From Caenibacillus caldisaponilyticus (lineage in GTDB: Bacteria > Bacillota > Bacilli > Bacillales > Sporolactobacillaceae), in contig NZ_BDDQ01000006.1 in assembly GCF_002003465.1 (NCBI RefSeq), positions 62,001 to 126,000 on the forward strand: 64,000 nt of DNA, written 5' to 3'. Positions 55,077 through 63,932 of this stretch are shown here, in pieces (positions within the stretch are counted from its first letter, which is position 1; the number at the start of each line of letters is the position of its first letter). The position numbers were made by a program, and so were the translations under genes. The notes under the pieces were generated by a model. That model had not been told where the DNA came from. It did no database searches and was given only the letters and a program-made list of their open reading frames with translations.

Positions 55077-55856
55077 ATGACGGACAAGAAAGTCGTTCGC
55101 TTGGAAGATCGTATACCGAAATTGAAAGCGAGGCGCCGGCAAAAAGCGAACCGGCGGCTGATTTTTTACATTACGGTCTTTTTTGTTCTGATAACGGCCG
55201 TTATTTATCTTGTTTCCCCCGTGAGCAACGTGCGCAAGATCGTTGTCGACGGCAATCATTTGGTGGACGAGCGGCGCATCACGGCGGCGAGCGGGGTGAC
55301 GACCAAGAGCAAGATTTGGGACGTTGACGAAACCCGCGCGGCAAAACGGATCGAAGATTTGCCGGAGGTTAAAAGCGCGGTCGTCCGCACCGCCTATCCG
55401 TCGACGGTCGCCATTCGCGTCAAAGAATACCGTCGCGTCGCCTATATGAAAGTCGGCGGCGCTTTTTATCCCGTCTTGGAAAACGGGCGGGTGCTCGCCG
55501 CCAAGGAAGACCGTCCCCAAACGAATGTACCGATCTTGAACGGTTTCCAACAAGGCAAAATGCTTGAAAGATTGTCGGGACAATTGGCGAAAACGCCGGC
55601 CGCCGTCGTCCGCGCGACGTCAGAAATTCTTCCTTCCGATGATCCGAAACACCCGGATTACGTCGTCATTTATATGAACAACGGTCAAGAAGTGCTGGCC
55701 GACATCGATACTTTAGCCAAAAAAATGGCGCTTTATCCGAGCATCGCCGAGGTATTGAAAGACGACAAAAAAGGAAAGGGCGTGATCGACCTGACCCTGG
55801 GCGCGTCATGGACGCCGTACCCCACGGAAAATAAGGGGGGAAGTCCGTCGCGTTGA
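55077..55856 (+). CDS. divIB: Cell division protein DivIB (FtsQ family)
   Basis: A 259-residue bitopic membrane protein: basic cytoplasmic N-terminus (KLKARRRQKANRR), one transmembrane helix (about 28-48), a POTRA domain beginning SNVRKIVVDGNHLVDERRI and a beta domain that binds FtsL/DivIC. ATG at 55077 or GTG at 55074; the ribosome site is weak (GGGATTGAG). The genes ylxW, ylxX and sbp that follow divIB in B. subtilis are absent. Confidence 0.93.
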   Translation: MTDKKVVRLEDRIPKLKARRRQKANRRLIFYITVFFVLITAVIYLVSPVSNVRKIVVDGNHLVDERRITAASGVTTKSKIWDVDETRAAKRIEDLPEVKSAVVRTAYPSTVAIRVKEYRRVAYMKVGGAFYPVLENGRVLAAKEDRPQTNVPILNGFQQGKMLERLSGQLAKTPAAVVRATSEILPSDDPKHPDYVVIYMNNGQEVLADIDTLAKKMALYPSIAEVLKDDKKGKGVIDLTLGASWTPYPTENKGGSPSR

Positions 55857-56347
55857 TGGCGCACGCCTCGCTCCCCGCTCGGAAGAATAGCTTGCCGTTT
55901 ACCAAACGGTTCATGCGCCGCCTGTCCGGGGCATGAAAGCCATACCGCAAACCCCCTCGATTTTTATTGAGAATTCAGCTTTTCTAGTTCTTTATCTTGG
56001 TGTAGACTTATAAATGAAACGTGTCGGATCGGGTCGATCGCGATCGAGCGCGACCGTTGAAACCGACACCCAATCAAGCGATCATATAAAATAAAAAATA
56101 ATAATGTCATAAAAAAATCTATGCAAGAAATCGATATAAAAAAGAGGGGATATGTCCCCTGATGTGGAATACCTTTTATATAATTTTTTAACGGCGTCAT
56201 CGGTAAATCTATCAATTTAGCGACCGAGGGAAGCGGAGCAACCATGGGCGGAGGTCGTCATCGGCACCCGTCACCGTCGGACCCGTCCCTTTACGATTCG
56301 ATGGCGAGAGAAAGAGAAGACGGCAGAGGCAAGGGAGGTGCCGGGGA
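55857..56347. other. Gap between divIB and ftsA
   Basis: About 490 bp without a supported gene, in place of B. subtilis ylxW-ylxX-sbp. The right half is AT-rich (about 56080-56190). It holds TATAAT at 56179-56184 without a good -35, and a hairpin AGGGGA/TCCCCT (56145-56160) which has its T run only on the minus strand. The palindrome CGATCGCGATCG lies at 56035-56046. The main ftsAZ promoter must lie here; I cannot identify a sigma-H element. Confidence 0.5.
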
Positions 56348-57634
56348 TTGAACAGTAAAGACATCTATGTGAGTTTGGACATCGGTACGTCCACGATTAA
56401 AGTTTTAATAGGAGAAATGACCGGTGAAACGCTGAACGTCATCGGTTTGGGAAAAGCGGAATCCAAAGGGATCAAAAAAGGATCGATCGTCGACATCGAC
56501 GAAACCGTGCGTTCGATTCAGGCCGCGGTGGAACAGGCGGAGAGAATGGTCGATCTGAAGATACGCAGCGCGATCGTAGGGGTCAGCGGAAATCATATCC
56601 ATTTGCAAGGATGCCACGGCGTCGTGGCGGTTTCAAGCGAGAACCGTGAAATCGGCGATGACGATATCGCCAGGGTGATCGATGCCGCACAGGTCATGCC
56701 GATTCCCCCCGAAAGAGAGATCATCGATGTCATTCCCCACCAGTTCATTGTTGACGGTTTGGACGAGATCAGCGATCCGCGCGGAATGGTCGGCGTTCGC
56801 CTGGAAATGGAAGGCCTGCTCATCACCGGTTCGAAAACCGTTTTACATAACCTGCTTCGGTGTGTGGAAAAAGCCGGACTTGAAGTGGCCGATATTTGCC
56901 TTTCGCCGCTGGCGATCGGTTCGGTCGCTCTCACCCGCGACGAGAAAAACATCGGCGTCGCCGTCGTGGACATCGGCGGCGGTTCGACAAATGTGGCGGT
57001 TTTTGATCAAGGCATGTTAATGTCTACCTTTGTCCTTCCTGTGGGCGGAAACCACATCACGAAAGATTTGTCCATCGGCTTGCGGACTCCGATGGAGGAA
57101 GCGGAGAAACTTAAAATCCGCCACGGCCATGCCTATTACGATTTGGCGTCCGTCGAAGAAAAAGTGCATGTGCCGAAGATCGGAGGCACGAGCGACGAAC
57201 TTTTAAATCAACGGGATCTCGCTTATATTATTGAACCGCGGGTGGCCGAGATCTTTGAACTCGTCCGGGAAGAAATCCGACGCATCGGGTTTTATGATCT
57301 GCCGGGCGGATATATTCTGACCGGTGGGACCACCGCGATGCCGGGCATTTTGGAACTCGCCCAACAAGTGCTCGATCACAATGTACGCGTGGCGGTTCCC
57401 GACTACATCGGGGTCCGTGAACCTCAGTACACCGTCTCCGTGGGGTTGATCAAATTCGCCTATCACAACGTGAAAGTGCAAGGCAAGAAAGTGGCGCAGT
57501 CCGTCTCGGCGGGCGCGGGGGATTACTCGTCGAAAAGGTATTCGGCCAAACGCGCCTCGAGACCCGAAAAGAAAGAGAATAAACCGGGCGTATTCAGCCG
57601 AATGAAAAGCTTATACGAATCTTTCTTCGACTGA
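56348..57634 (+). CDS. ftsA: Cell division protein FtsA
   Basis: A 428-residue actin-like ATPase that tethers FtsZ filaments to the membrane. Phosphate 1 loop SLDIGTSTIKVLIGE, the SHS2 (1C) domain (about 80-160), phosphate 2 VVDIGGGSTNVAVF, and adenosine motif PGGYILTGGTTAMPGI are intact. The C-terminal amphipathic membrane helix is seen as FSRMKSLYESFFD. The TTG start at 56348 has a strong AAGGGAGGTG site. It is followed 36 bp later by ftsZ. Confidence 0.96.
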   Translation: MNSKDIYVSLDIGTSTIKVLIGEMTGETLNVIGLGKAESKGIKKGSIVDIDETVRSIQAAVEQAERMVDLKIRSAIVGVSGNHIHLQGCHGVVAVSSENREIGDDDIARVIDAAQVMPIPPEREIIDVIPHQFIVDGLDEISDPRGMVGVRLEMEGLLITGSKTVLHNLLRCVEKAGLEVADICLSPLAIGSVALTRDEKNIGVAVVDIGGGSTNVAVFDQGMLMSTFVLPVGGNHITKDLSIGLRTPMEEAEKLKIRHGHAYYDLASVEEKVHVPKIGGTSDELLNQRDLAYIIEPRVAEIFELVREEIRRIGFYDLPGGYILTGGTTAMPGILELAQQVLDHNVRVAVPDYIGVREPQYTVSVGLIKFAYHNVKVQGKKVAQSVSAGAGDYSSKRYSAKRASRPEKKENKPGVFSRMKSLYESFFD

Positions 57635-57670
57635 TCCGGCGTGGGAATTACAAAATGGGAGGAACTGAGC

Positions 57671-58798
57671 ATGTTGGATTATATGGAGATGGAACAACTC
57701 GCTAATATAAAAGTGATCGGTGTCGGAGGCGGCGGTTCCAATGCCGTTAACCGCATGATCGAAAGCGGCGTCCAAGGCGTTGAATTCATTTGCGCGAATA
57801 CCGATGCCCAAGCCTTAAAGCTGTCCAAAGCGCAAATCAAGCTGCAGATCGGCGAAAAATTAACGCGCGGGCTCGGGGCGGGGGCCAACCCGGAAATCGG
57901 CAAAAAAGCTGCGGAAGAAAGCCGCGAACAAATCGAGGAAGTGCTGAGAGGCGCGGATATGGTGTTCGTGACCGCCGGCATGGGCGGCGGCACCGGAACG
58001 GGAGCGGCTCCGGTCATCGCCGAGATCGCCAAAAATATCGGCGCGCTCACGGTCGGCGTCTGCACGCGTCCGTTTACCTTTGAAGGAAGAAAACGCGCGA
58101 TGCAAGCCGCCGGCGGTATTGCCAACCTTAAGGAAAAAGTTGATACGCTCATCGTGATCCCGAACGATCGGTTGCTTGAAATCGTCGATCGCAATACGCC
58201 GATGCTGGAAGCGTTTCGGGAAGCCGATAATGTCCTGCGCCAAGGCGTCCAAGGCATCTCCGACCTCATCGCCGTCCCCGGGCTCATCAACCTGGATTTT
58301 GCCGATGTGAAGACGATCATGACCGAAGGCGGATCGGCCTTGATGGCAATCGGGGTAGCGACGGGTGAAAACCGGGCGGCCGAAGCGGCCAAAAAAGCCA
58401 TCTCCAGCCCGCTTCTCGAAAAATCGATCGATGGAGCGAAAGGCGTTTTGATGAACATCACCGGCGGCACCAACCTCAGCCTGTACGAAGTCAACGAAGC
58501 GGCCGACATCGTCGCCAGCGCCGCTGACCAAGAAGTGAACATGATCTTCGGCTCGGTCATCAGCGAAGAATTAAAAGACGAGATCGTCGTCACCGTTATC
58601 GCGACAGGATTTGAGGAAAATGAAACCCGGCGTCCGTCGTCCATCCGTCAAGAGCGCCACAATTTGCAACCGTCCAATCGGCCGTTGCGCCGTGAAGAAG
58701 CGGCCGAAACGCCGCGCCCGATGCCTTCGTTCAGCGAGGACGATGAAGATACGCTCGACATACCGACTTTCCTCAGAAATCGCAATCGCCACCGTTAA
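57671..58798 (+). CDS. ftsZ: Cell division GTPase FtsZ
   Basis: A 375-residue tubulin-like GTPase that forms the division ring. GTP-binding [13 protein letters not shown] (17-29), tubulin signature [12 protein letters not shown] (103-114), T7 loop region [11 protein letters not shown], a disordered linker (about 315-355) and the conserved C-terminal peptide [12 protein letters not shown] with a basic tail, which binds FtsA, SepF, EzrA and ZapA. ATG at 57671 has GGGAGG upstream. The terminator hairpin overlaps its last codons. Confidence 0.98.
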   Translation: MLDYMEMEQLANIKVIGVGGGGSNAVNRMIESGVQGVEFICANTDAQALKLSKAQIKLQIGEKLTRGLGAGANPEIGKKAAEESREQIEEVLRGADMVFVTAGMGGGTGTGAAPVIAEIAKNIGALTVGVCTRPFTFEGRKRAMQAAGGIANLKEKVDTLIVIPNDRLLEIVDRNTPMLEAFREADNVLRQGVQGISDLIAVPGLINLDFADVKTIMTEGGSALMAIGVATGENRAAEAAKKAISSPLLEKSIDGAKGVLMNITGGTNLSLYEVNEAADIVASAADQEVNMIFGSVISEELKDEIVVTVIATGFEENETRRPSSIRQERHNLQPSNRPLRREEAAETPRPMPSFSEDDEDTLDIPTFLRNRNRHR

Positions 58799-58819
58799 AC
58801 GCGCGTGGCGTTTTTTTTT
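58787..58819 (+). terminator. Terminator overlapping the end of ftsZ
   Basis: CGCCAC (58787-58792) pairs with GTGGCG (58805-58810), followed by nine T. The ftsZ stop codon is in the loop. Confidence 0.85.
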
Positions 58820-58963
58820 ATTTCATGTCTTCTCAGGCGTTTTTCCGCAGTTTCGGGCGCCCGCGAAACCGCCCTTGCCCATCCCCGACAAATCCCCCGT
58901 CAACCTCTAAAAATAACTGAAATTGTTCGCCGCCAAACGACAGACTTTCCACCTCCGAGCTTA

Positions 58964-58969
58964 TATACT
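58964..58969 (+). promoter_or_regulatory. Probable -10 of the spoIIG operon
   Basis: TATACT, 32 bp before spoIIGA. In B. subtilis this promoter uses sigma-A with Spo0A-P and an abnormal spacing; I found no clear Spo0A box here. Confidence 0.35.
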
Positions 58970-59000
58970 TAAGGACAAACAAACATCGGCGGTGTGGCGC

Positions 59001-59924
59001 ATGGTTGTCTACCTTGACGTCGTCTGGCTGTTGAACTTGATGATCGATTTTTTATTGCTTCGGCTTACGGCCTTTGCCCTGAAGCGACAAGTGAAGAGAT
59101 GGCGTTTATGGCTCGGTGCGCTGGTCGCCTCCTTCATCGTCTTTTTTTTGTTCACGCCGCTTTCACCGTATCTTTTCCATCCGCTCGGAAAATTGTTGTA
59201 TTCGGCCGTCATCGTCTGGACGGCATTCGGCTACCGCCGCTTTTCGCTGTATTCGCAAAGTTTTTTGACGTTTTATTTTGTCGCGTTTGCGGCCGGCGGC
59301 GCGCTGTTCGGCGTCCATTATTTCATTCGGTCTAGTCAATACTATGACGATTGGCTTCAGTTCAGTACTTTCCGTTATGGCGATCCCGTCGGCTGGGCGC
59401 TGGTCATCATCGGATTTCCGTTGGTATGGCGTTTTTCGAAAAAGCGGTTGGAGCACGTTGCGATACGGAAGTGGGAGATGAACGAATTGATGGCGGTCGC
59501 CATCGTGGTCGCCGGGAAGACGATCGCCGCCACCGGAATGGTCGATACCGGCAACCGTTTGAATGATCCGGTCCGCAATCTACCGGTGATGTTTGTCAAT
59601 CGGGAGCTGCTGCGCGATTGGCTGCCGGAACGGCTGCTTGCGGCAAAAGATCCGGCTCGCGTGATTTTGGAAGAAGGACTGGAAGGGGAGTGGATGAAAC
59701 GGCTTGCCGTGGTCCCGTACAGCAGCGTCAATGGTCGCCGCCAACTCGCGCTCGCCTTCAAGCCGGATCGCGTCGAAATCAGCCATCCGCAAGGAACGCT
59801 GTTCTGCACGGAAGTCCTGGTGGCGCTGGCGGAACAACGCCTATCCGAAACGGATGACTTCGCTTGCCTCCTCCATCCCGACATGATTCAGCGCGGTCAG
59901 ACCGCGCCTTCGCTCTCATCATAA
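59001..59924 (+). CDS. spoIIGA: Pro-sigma-E processing protease SpoIIGA
   Basis: A 307-residue membrane aspartic protease that cleaves the pro-sequence of sigma-E in the mother cell on a signal from SpoIIR. Five N-terminal membrane helices (about residues 1-150) and a C-terminal domain with the catalytic VDTGN motif (Asp182; Asp183 in B. subtilis). The N-terminus YLDVVWLLNLMIDFLLLRLTAF is very like the B. subtilis protein. ATG at 59001 has only a weak ribosome site (CGGCGGTG). It lies upstream of sigE, its substrate. Confidence 0.95.
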   Translation: MVVYLDVVWLLNLMIDFLLLRLTAFALKRQVKRWRLWLGALVASFIVFFLFTPLSPYLFHPLGKLLYSAVIVWTAFGYRRFSLYSQSFLTFYFVAFAAGGALFGVHYFIRSSQYYDDWLQFSTFRYGDPVGWALVIIGFPLVWRFSKKRLEHVAIRKWEMNELMAVAIVVAGKTIAATGMVDTGNRLNDPVRNLPVMFVNRELLRDWLPERLLAAKDPARVILEEGLEGEWMKRLAVVPYSSVNGRRQLALAFKPDRVEISHPQGTLFCTEVLVALAEQRLSETDDFACLLHPDMIQRGQTAPSLSS

Positions 59925-59962
59925 ACCGCCTTTGATGAATACCGATGGGGAGGTGAAACCGA

Positions 59963-60097
59963 ATGTGGACGGCCGTGAGCAGACGAGATCGCGTTCAAGG
60001 CTTCCTGGTTGACGGGCGGCGCCCCGAACGGAGCCAAAGCGTCATTTCATGCGCCGATCGCCGCGGTTTCCGCTTTGGGCAGACAACCGCCTGCTAA
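59963..60097 (+). CDS. Possible 44-residue peptide between spoIIGA and sigE
   Basis: ATG at 59963 follows a strong ribosome site, GGGGAGGTGA (59947-59956), with 6-nt spacing and opens a 44-codon frame ([18 protein letters not shown]...) ending at TAA 60095-60097. The product would be basic (many R) without membrane segment or known motif. It may be a real small protein, a leader affecting sigE translation 31 bp downstream, or chance. I do not know an equivalent in B. subtilis. Confidence 0.35.
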   Translation: MWTAVSRRDRVQGFLVDGRRPERSQSVISCADRRGFRFGQTTAC

Positions 60098-60128
60098 GAC
60101 GAACACATTGCAAATGGGGGGAAGACGG

Positions 60129-60848
60129 ATGAGGCGTTGGGTGATCCGATTTCTTTTAAAATGGTATCGATGGTTGCAAAAATTCGGCCGCAAGCCGAAG
60201 GAGATTTATTACATAGGTGGAAGCGAAGCCCTGCCGCCGCCGCTTTCAAAAGAAGAAGAAGCGGAGCTGTTGAAAGAGCTTGCCAAAGGCAACCGCGACG
60301 CGCGCGCCACGTTGATCGAGCGCAATTTGCGGCTCGTCGTATACATCGCGCGAAAGTTTGAAAACACGAAGATCTACATCGAGGATCTCATCAGCATCGG
60401 CACAATCGGCTTGATCAAGGCGGTCAACACGTTCAATCCCGAGAAAAAAATCAAACTGGCCACATACGCTTCCCGCTGTATCGAAAACGAAATCCTCATG
60501 TACCTCAGGCGGAACAACAAAACGAAAACCGAAGTTTCCTTTGACGAACCGTTGAACGTCGATTGGGACGGCAATGAACTTTTATTGTCGGACGTCCTCG
60601 GCACGGAAGACGATATCATTACCCGCGATATGGAAAAAGAAGTGGAACGCGCCCTGTTGAAGAAAGCGATGCTCATGTTGAGCGACCGGGAAAAAGAAAT
60701 CATGGAACTGCGGTTCGGCCTGTCGGGCGGAAAGGAAAAAACGCAAAAAGACGTCGCCGACCAACTCGGCATTTCCCAATCGTACATTTCCCGGCTCGAG
60801 AAGCGCATCATCAAAAGGCTGCAAAAGGAGTTCAACAAGATGGTATAA
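60129..60848 (+). CDS. sigE: RNA polymerase sigma factor SigE (pro-sigma-E)
   Basis: A 239-residue sigma-70 family factor, identical in length to B. subtilis, directing early mother-cell gene expression. The hydrophobic/basic pro-region (about 1-27) ends before [14 protein letters not shown], the site cut by SpoIIGA. Region 2 ([51 protein letters not shown]), and region 4 ([36 protein letters not shown]) are intact. ATG at 60129 has GGGGGG 8 nt upstream. Confidence 0.98.
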   Translation: MRRWVIRFLLKWYRWLQKFGRKPKEIYYIGGSEALPPPLSKEEEAELLKELAKGNRDARATLIERNLRLVVYIARKFENTKIYIEDLISIGTIGLIKAVNTFNPEKKIKLATYASRCIENEILMYLRRNNKTKTEVSFDEPLNVDWDGNELLLSDVLGTEDDIITRDMEKEVERALLKKAMLMLSDREKEIMELRFGLSGGKEKTQKDVADQLGISQSYISRLEKRIIKRLQKEFNKMV

Positions 60849-60978
60849 ACACGCAATGGCGAACGGCCGGAGCTAAGCCGTAAAAACTTGGGGCGGCGTC
60901 CGGAAAACGCGTCGCCCGGCTTCGGCAAAAACGGGGTTCGGGGTATGCGAAAGGCCGTTGGCGGCTGCCGATTCAAGT

Positions 60979-61007
60979 GCATAAATTTCCCTTCCGCGGA
61001 GATACTT
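60979..61007 (+). promoter_or_regulatory. Sigma-F-type promoter of sigG
   Basis: GCATA (60979-60983) and GGAGATACTT (60998-61007), which fits the GGnnAnAnT -10 of sigma-F promoters, are separated by 14 bp. In B. subtilis sigG (spoIIIG) is switched on by sigma-F in the forespore. The start codon is 36 bp downstream. Confidence 0.6.
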
Positions 61008-61042
61008 GACCTTGAACAATACTCCGCTGAGGAGGGAATCCG

Positions 61043-61822
61043 ATGGCACGAAACAAGGTGGAGATTTGCGGCGTCGATACGTCGACGTTACCGATTCTGA
61101 CCAACGCGGAAATGCGCGTGCTGTTCACGCAAATGCAGAACGGCGACATGGAGGCGAGAGAAAAGCTCGTCAACGGCAATTTGCGGCTCGTACTAAGCGT
61201 CATTCAACGCTTTAATAATCGCGGGGAACACGTGGACGATCTGTTCCAAGTGGGCTGCATCGGTCTCATGAAATCCATTGATAATTTTGATCTCAGTCAA
61301 AACGTGAAGTTTTCGACTTACGCCGTTCCGATGATCATCGGAGAAATCCGCCGTTACTTGCGCGACAACAATCCGATTCGCGTGTCGCGTTCGCTCCGCG
61401 ACATCGCCTATAAAGCTTTACAAGTCAAGGAGAAACTCCTCACGAAAAATTCCCGCGAACCGACGCATGCGGAAATCGCCCATGCCCTGAACGTCCCCAT
61501 GGAAGACATCGTGTTTGCATTGGACGCCATTCAGGATCCGGTCTCGCTGTTTGAACCGATTTACAACGAAGGCGGCGATCCGATCTTCGTCATGGACCAA
61601 ATCAGCGATGATCGCAATAAAGACGGGAAATGGATCGAAGATATCGCCTTGAGGGAAGCGATGACCCGTTTAAACGAACGCGAAAAGAACATTCTCTCGA
61701 TGCGCTTTTTTCAAGGAAAGACGCAGATGGAAGTCGCCGAGGAAATCGGCATCTCTCAAGCCCAAGTTTCGCGCCTTGAAAAAGCGGCGATCAAGGAGAT
61801 GAACAAAAACATCCAAAGCTAG
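61043..61822 (+). CDS. sigG: RNA polymerase sigma factor SigG
   Basis: A 259-residue sigma-70 family factor for late forespore genes. N-terminus ARNKVEICGVDTSTLP is typical and carries the region bound by the anti-sigma factors. Region 2 (NLRLVLSVIQRF, DLFQVGCIGLMKSIDNFD, STYAVPMIIGEIRRYLRDNN), region 3 and region 4 (LNEREKNILSMRFF, QMEVAEEIGISQAQVSRLEK) complete. GAGGAGGG precedes the ATG. It is followed by a terminator; it follows sigE by 194 bp as in B. subtilis. Confidence 0.98.
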   Translation: MARNKVEICGVDTSTLPILTNAEMRVLFTQMQNGDMEAREKLVNGNLRLVLSVIQRFNNRGEHVDDLFQVGCIGLMKSIDNFDLSQNVKFSTYAVPMIIGEIRRYLRDNNPIRVSRSLRDIAYKALQVKEKLLTKNSREPTHAEIAHALNVPMEDIVFALDAIQDPVSLFEPIYNEGGDPIFVMDQISDDRNKDGKWIEDIALREAMTRLNEREKNILSMRFFQGKTQMEVAEEIGISQAQVSRLEKAAIKEMNKNIQS

Positions 61823-61840
61823 ATCCCGCGTCAATATTTG

Positions 61841-61870
61841 CCCGGCCGGCTCGATCCGGCCGGGTTTTTT
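61841..61870 (+). terminator. Terminator of sigG
   Basis: CCCGGCCGG (61841-61849) pairs with CCGGCCGGG (61856-61864), followed by six T. Confidence 0.92.
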
Positions 61871-62029
61871 CCATTATGCGAAGAAAAGCGCTGAGGCGGG
61901 CGGCGTTCCGGTCTGTTTACCGCTGCTTTTCGGTCCAAACCGCTTCTTTTTAGCGCCTTTTGCCCATATATTTATTATTAAAATAGATCCCGACGGATCA
62001 TGAAAATGAGAGACGGGGGAGGCAGGGGC

Positions 62030-62296
62030 ATGGCTCGAATATCCGAGTTTCAAGCCAAAGAGGTCGTCAACGTCGAAGACGGCCGGTTGCTCGGTCATAT
62101 CGGCGATTTGGACATCAATGTGGCGACCGGGAAGATCGAACATCTCATCATTCCCGGAACCGGTAAAATGCTTGGCTTATTGGGCAGGGAGAGTGACGTC
62201 ATCATCCCTTGGCAAAACATCGTCCGCATCGGCACGGACGTCATCTTGGTCCGCTTTTTGGGCACGGGGGGCGGCGAGTCTCCGAAAAACGGATAA
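62030..62296 (+). CDS. ylmC: YlmC/YmxH family sporulation protein
   Basis: An 88-residue protein with a PRC-barrel fold: SEFQAKEVVNVEDGRLLGHIGDLDI, then IEHLIIPG and DVIIPWQNIVRIGTDVILV. The YlmC/YmxH family is associated with sporulation but its molecular role is unknown. ATG at 62030 has GGGGGAGG 8 nt upstream; the frame is open to 62000. Its position after sigG is the conserved one. Confidence 0.92.
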   Translation: MARISEFQAKEVVNVEDGRLLGHIGDLDINVATGKIEHLIIPGTGKMLGLLGRESDVIIPWQNIVRIGTDVILVRFLGTGGGESPKNG

Positions 62297-62323
62297 GCGC
62301 TTTTCCCATTGAACTTCAAGTTA

Positions 62324-62332
62324 TGGTATGAT
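62324..62332 (+). promoter_or_regulatory. Extended -10 promoter before ylmD
   Basis: TGG-TATGAT, an extended -10 element 40 bp before ylmD; TTGAAC at 62309-62314 is too close (12 bp) for a normal -35. Confidence 0.45.
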
Positions 62333-62371
62333 GAAAGCAAATATCCCGTCTATATATAAAGGAGGTCAGCG

Positions 62372-63220
62372 ATGGGAGGGGACGTGTTTAAACCGGACGA
62401 AAACGGCCTCATGAACTTGGCCCCCGTCGAAACGGAAGCCGGCCTCATTAAAGCGGGGATTACAGTCAGGCACGGCGGGGTGAGCGCCTCTCCGTTCGCG
62501 AGTTTGAACCTCGGTTACCACGTCGGTGATGATCCGGCAGCCGTCACCGAAAATCGCCGGCGCGTCGCCGGCAACATCGGATTATCGCTTTCCCGATGGG
62601 TTCAGGCCGAGCAAGTGCACGGGGCGGCGGTGCAAAGGGTAACGGGCGCCGACGCCGGCAAAGGGGCTTTAGACATCGCCAGCGCCATCAAAGGCGTGGA
62701 TGGTTTATACACTACGGAGACGGATCTCGTCCTCACCGGATGTTTCGCCGACTGCGTGCCCCTTTTTTTCTGGTCGAAAAAAAAGGCGGTGGTCGGTTTG
62801 GCCCACGCCGGCTGGCGAGGGACCGTCGCCGGCATCGCCCGCGTGATGGTGGAGCGGTGGACAGAAGCTTTCCATCTTCATCCCGACGAGATCATGGTCG
62901 CGATCGGGCCGTCCATCGGTCCTTGTTGTTATGAAGTGGACGACCGCGTCGTCGAACGGGTGCATTCAGCCGCGGACCGCGAGGCGGATCGGGTGCTCAA
63001 AAAGAAGGAAAACGGGCGATATATGTTGAATTTACAAGAATTGAACGCGCTCATTCTGCAAAAGAGGGGGATTCCCCGGGGCAACATTTTGCCGACTTCG
63101 TTTTGTACAAGTTGCCGCCATGATCTCTTTTATTCCCATAGAAAAGAAAACGGGAAGACCGGGCGCATGCTCGGGTACATTTTTGTCGCGGCACAAGATG
63201 AACAACAACGGTTGCGTTGA
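62372..63220 (+). CDS. ylmD: YlmD, multicopper-oxidase-like (PgeF/YfiH) purine nucleoside-metabolising family
   Basis: A 282-residue protein of the DUF152 / YfiH family. Members have been described as purine nucleoside phosphorylase/adenosine deaminase enzymes, polyphenol oxidases, or peptidoglycan editing factors. The metal-site residues are His83 (QVHG), Cys128 (FADCVP) and His145 (AHAGWRG). ATG at 62372 has AAAGGAGG upstream. It opens the ylmD-ylmE-sepF run of the division cluster. Confidence 0.92.
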   Translation: MGGDVFKPDENGLMNLAPVETEAGLIKAGITVRHGGVSASPFASLNLGYHVGDDPAAVTENRRRVAGNIGLSLSRWVQAEQVHGAAVQRVTGADAGKGALDIASAIKGVDGLYTTETDLVLTGCFADCVPLFFWSKKKAVVGLAHAGWRGTVAGIARVMVERWTEAFHLHPDEIMVAIGPSIGPCCYEVDDRVVERVHSAADREADRVLKKKENGRYMLNLQELNALILQKRGIPRGNILPTSFCTSCRHDLFYSHRKENGKTGRMLGYIFVAAQDEQQRLR

Positions 63221-63234
63221 CAAGTGGTGATAGC

Positions 63235-63918
63235 ATGGCATCGATCAAGGAGAACCTGCAAAAAATACGCCAGAATATCGAACAAGCTTGTATGAGAGCC
63301 GGACGGCGGCCGGATGAAGTGCGCATCGTCGCCGTCACCAAATATGTGAACGAAGCGCGCGCCCGTGAAGCGGTCGAAGCGGGGTTAACCCATATCGGCG
63401 AAAACCGCTTGGAGGGATTGACCGAGAAACGGCGGGCGCTTGCCGACCTGGACGTCACATGGCACTTCATTGGAACGTTGCAATCCCGAAAAGTCAAGGA
63501 CGTCTTGCCTCAAGTCGATTACATTCACTCGCTCGATCGCCTGTCGCTGGCCAAGGAAATCCAAAAGCGCGCCGAGCGCGCCGTCAAGTGTTTCGTCCAA
63601 GTCAATGTTTCGGGCGAAGCGACCAAACACGGCATCAGGGAAGATGATGTGCTTCCGTTTATTGACCGGCTCCGCGAGTTTCCGAACATCACGGTCGTCG
63701 GCCTGATGACCATGGCGCCCGCGAACGCTGAAGAAGACGAGTTGCGCCGGATTTTCCGGCGCTTGAAGAACTGGCAGCGCGCGGTTGAGGAGAAACATTG
63801 GGAGCACGCGCCCTGCCGCGAATTGTCCATGGGGATGTCCGGAGATTACATCATTGCCGTTGAAGAAGGGGCCACATTTGTCCGCATCGGCTCGGCTCTG
63901 GTCGGCAATGATGGATAA
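63235..63918 (+). CDS. ylmE: YlmE, PLP-homeostasis protein (YggS family)
   Basis: A 227-residue alanine-racemase-like TIM barrel (fold type III) that binds pyridoxal phosphate on Lys35 (AVTKYV) but has no strong enzyme activity in characterised members; it regulates PLP and amino-acid pools. Blocks: HIGENRLEG, WHFIGTLQSRK, GLMTMAP, ELSMGMSGD and VRIGSALVG (phosphate site). ATG at 63235 has GGTGAT just upstream; the longer frame from TTG at 63217 overlaps ylmD. It is followed 14 bp later by sepF. Confidence 0.95.
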   Translation: MASIKENLQKIRQNIEQACMRAGRRPDEVRIVAVTKYVNEARAREAVEAGLTHIGENRLEGLTEKRRALADLDVTWHFIGTLQSRKVKDVLPQVDYIHSLDRLSLAKEIQKRAERAVKCFVQVNVSGEATKHGIREDDVLPFIDRLREFPNITVVGLMTMAPANAEEDELRRIFRRLKNWQRAVEEKHWEHAPCRELSMGMSGDYIIAVEEGATFVRIGSALVGNDG

Positions 63919-63932
63919 AGGAGCAAGTCGAA

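Noticed and set aside
54985-55077. 30-codon basic ORF ending at the divIB start
   Set aside because: Its ATG overlaps the TATAAT of the putative promoter, there is no ribosome site, and it lacks recognisable similarity.
56035-56046. CGATCGCGATCG palindrome, containing GCGATCGC-like sequence
   Set aside because: Similar GATCG-rich strings occur throughout coding regions here, so it looks like compositional preference rather than a HIP1-type element or a binding site.
55964-56245. 93-codon minus-strand ORF in the divIB-ftsA gap
   Set aside because: Falls in the AT-rich promoter tract, has no ribosome site, and the hydrophobic run comes from reading AT-rich DNA.
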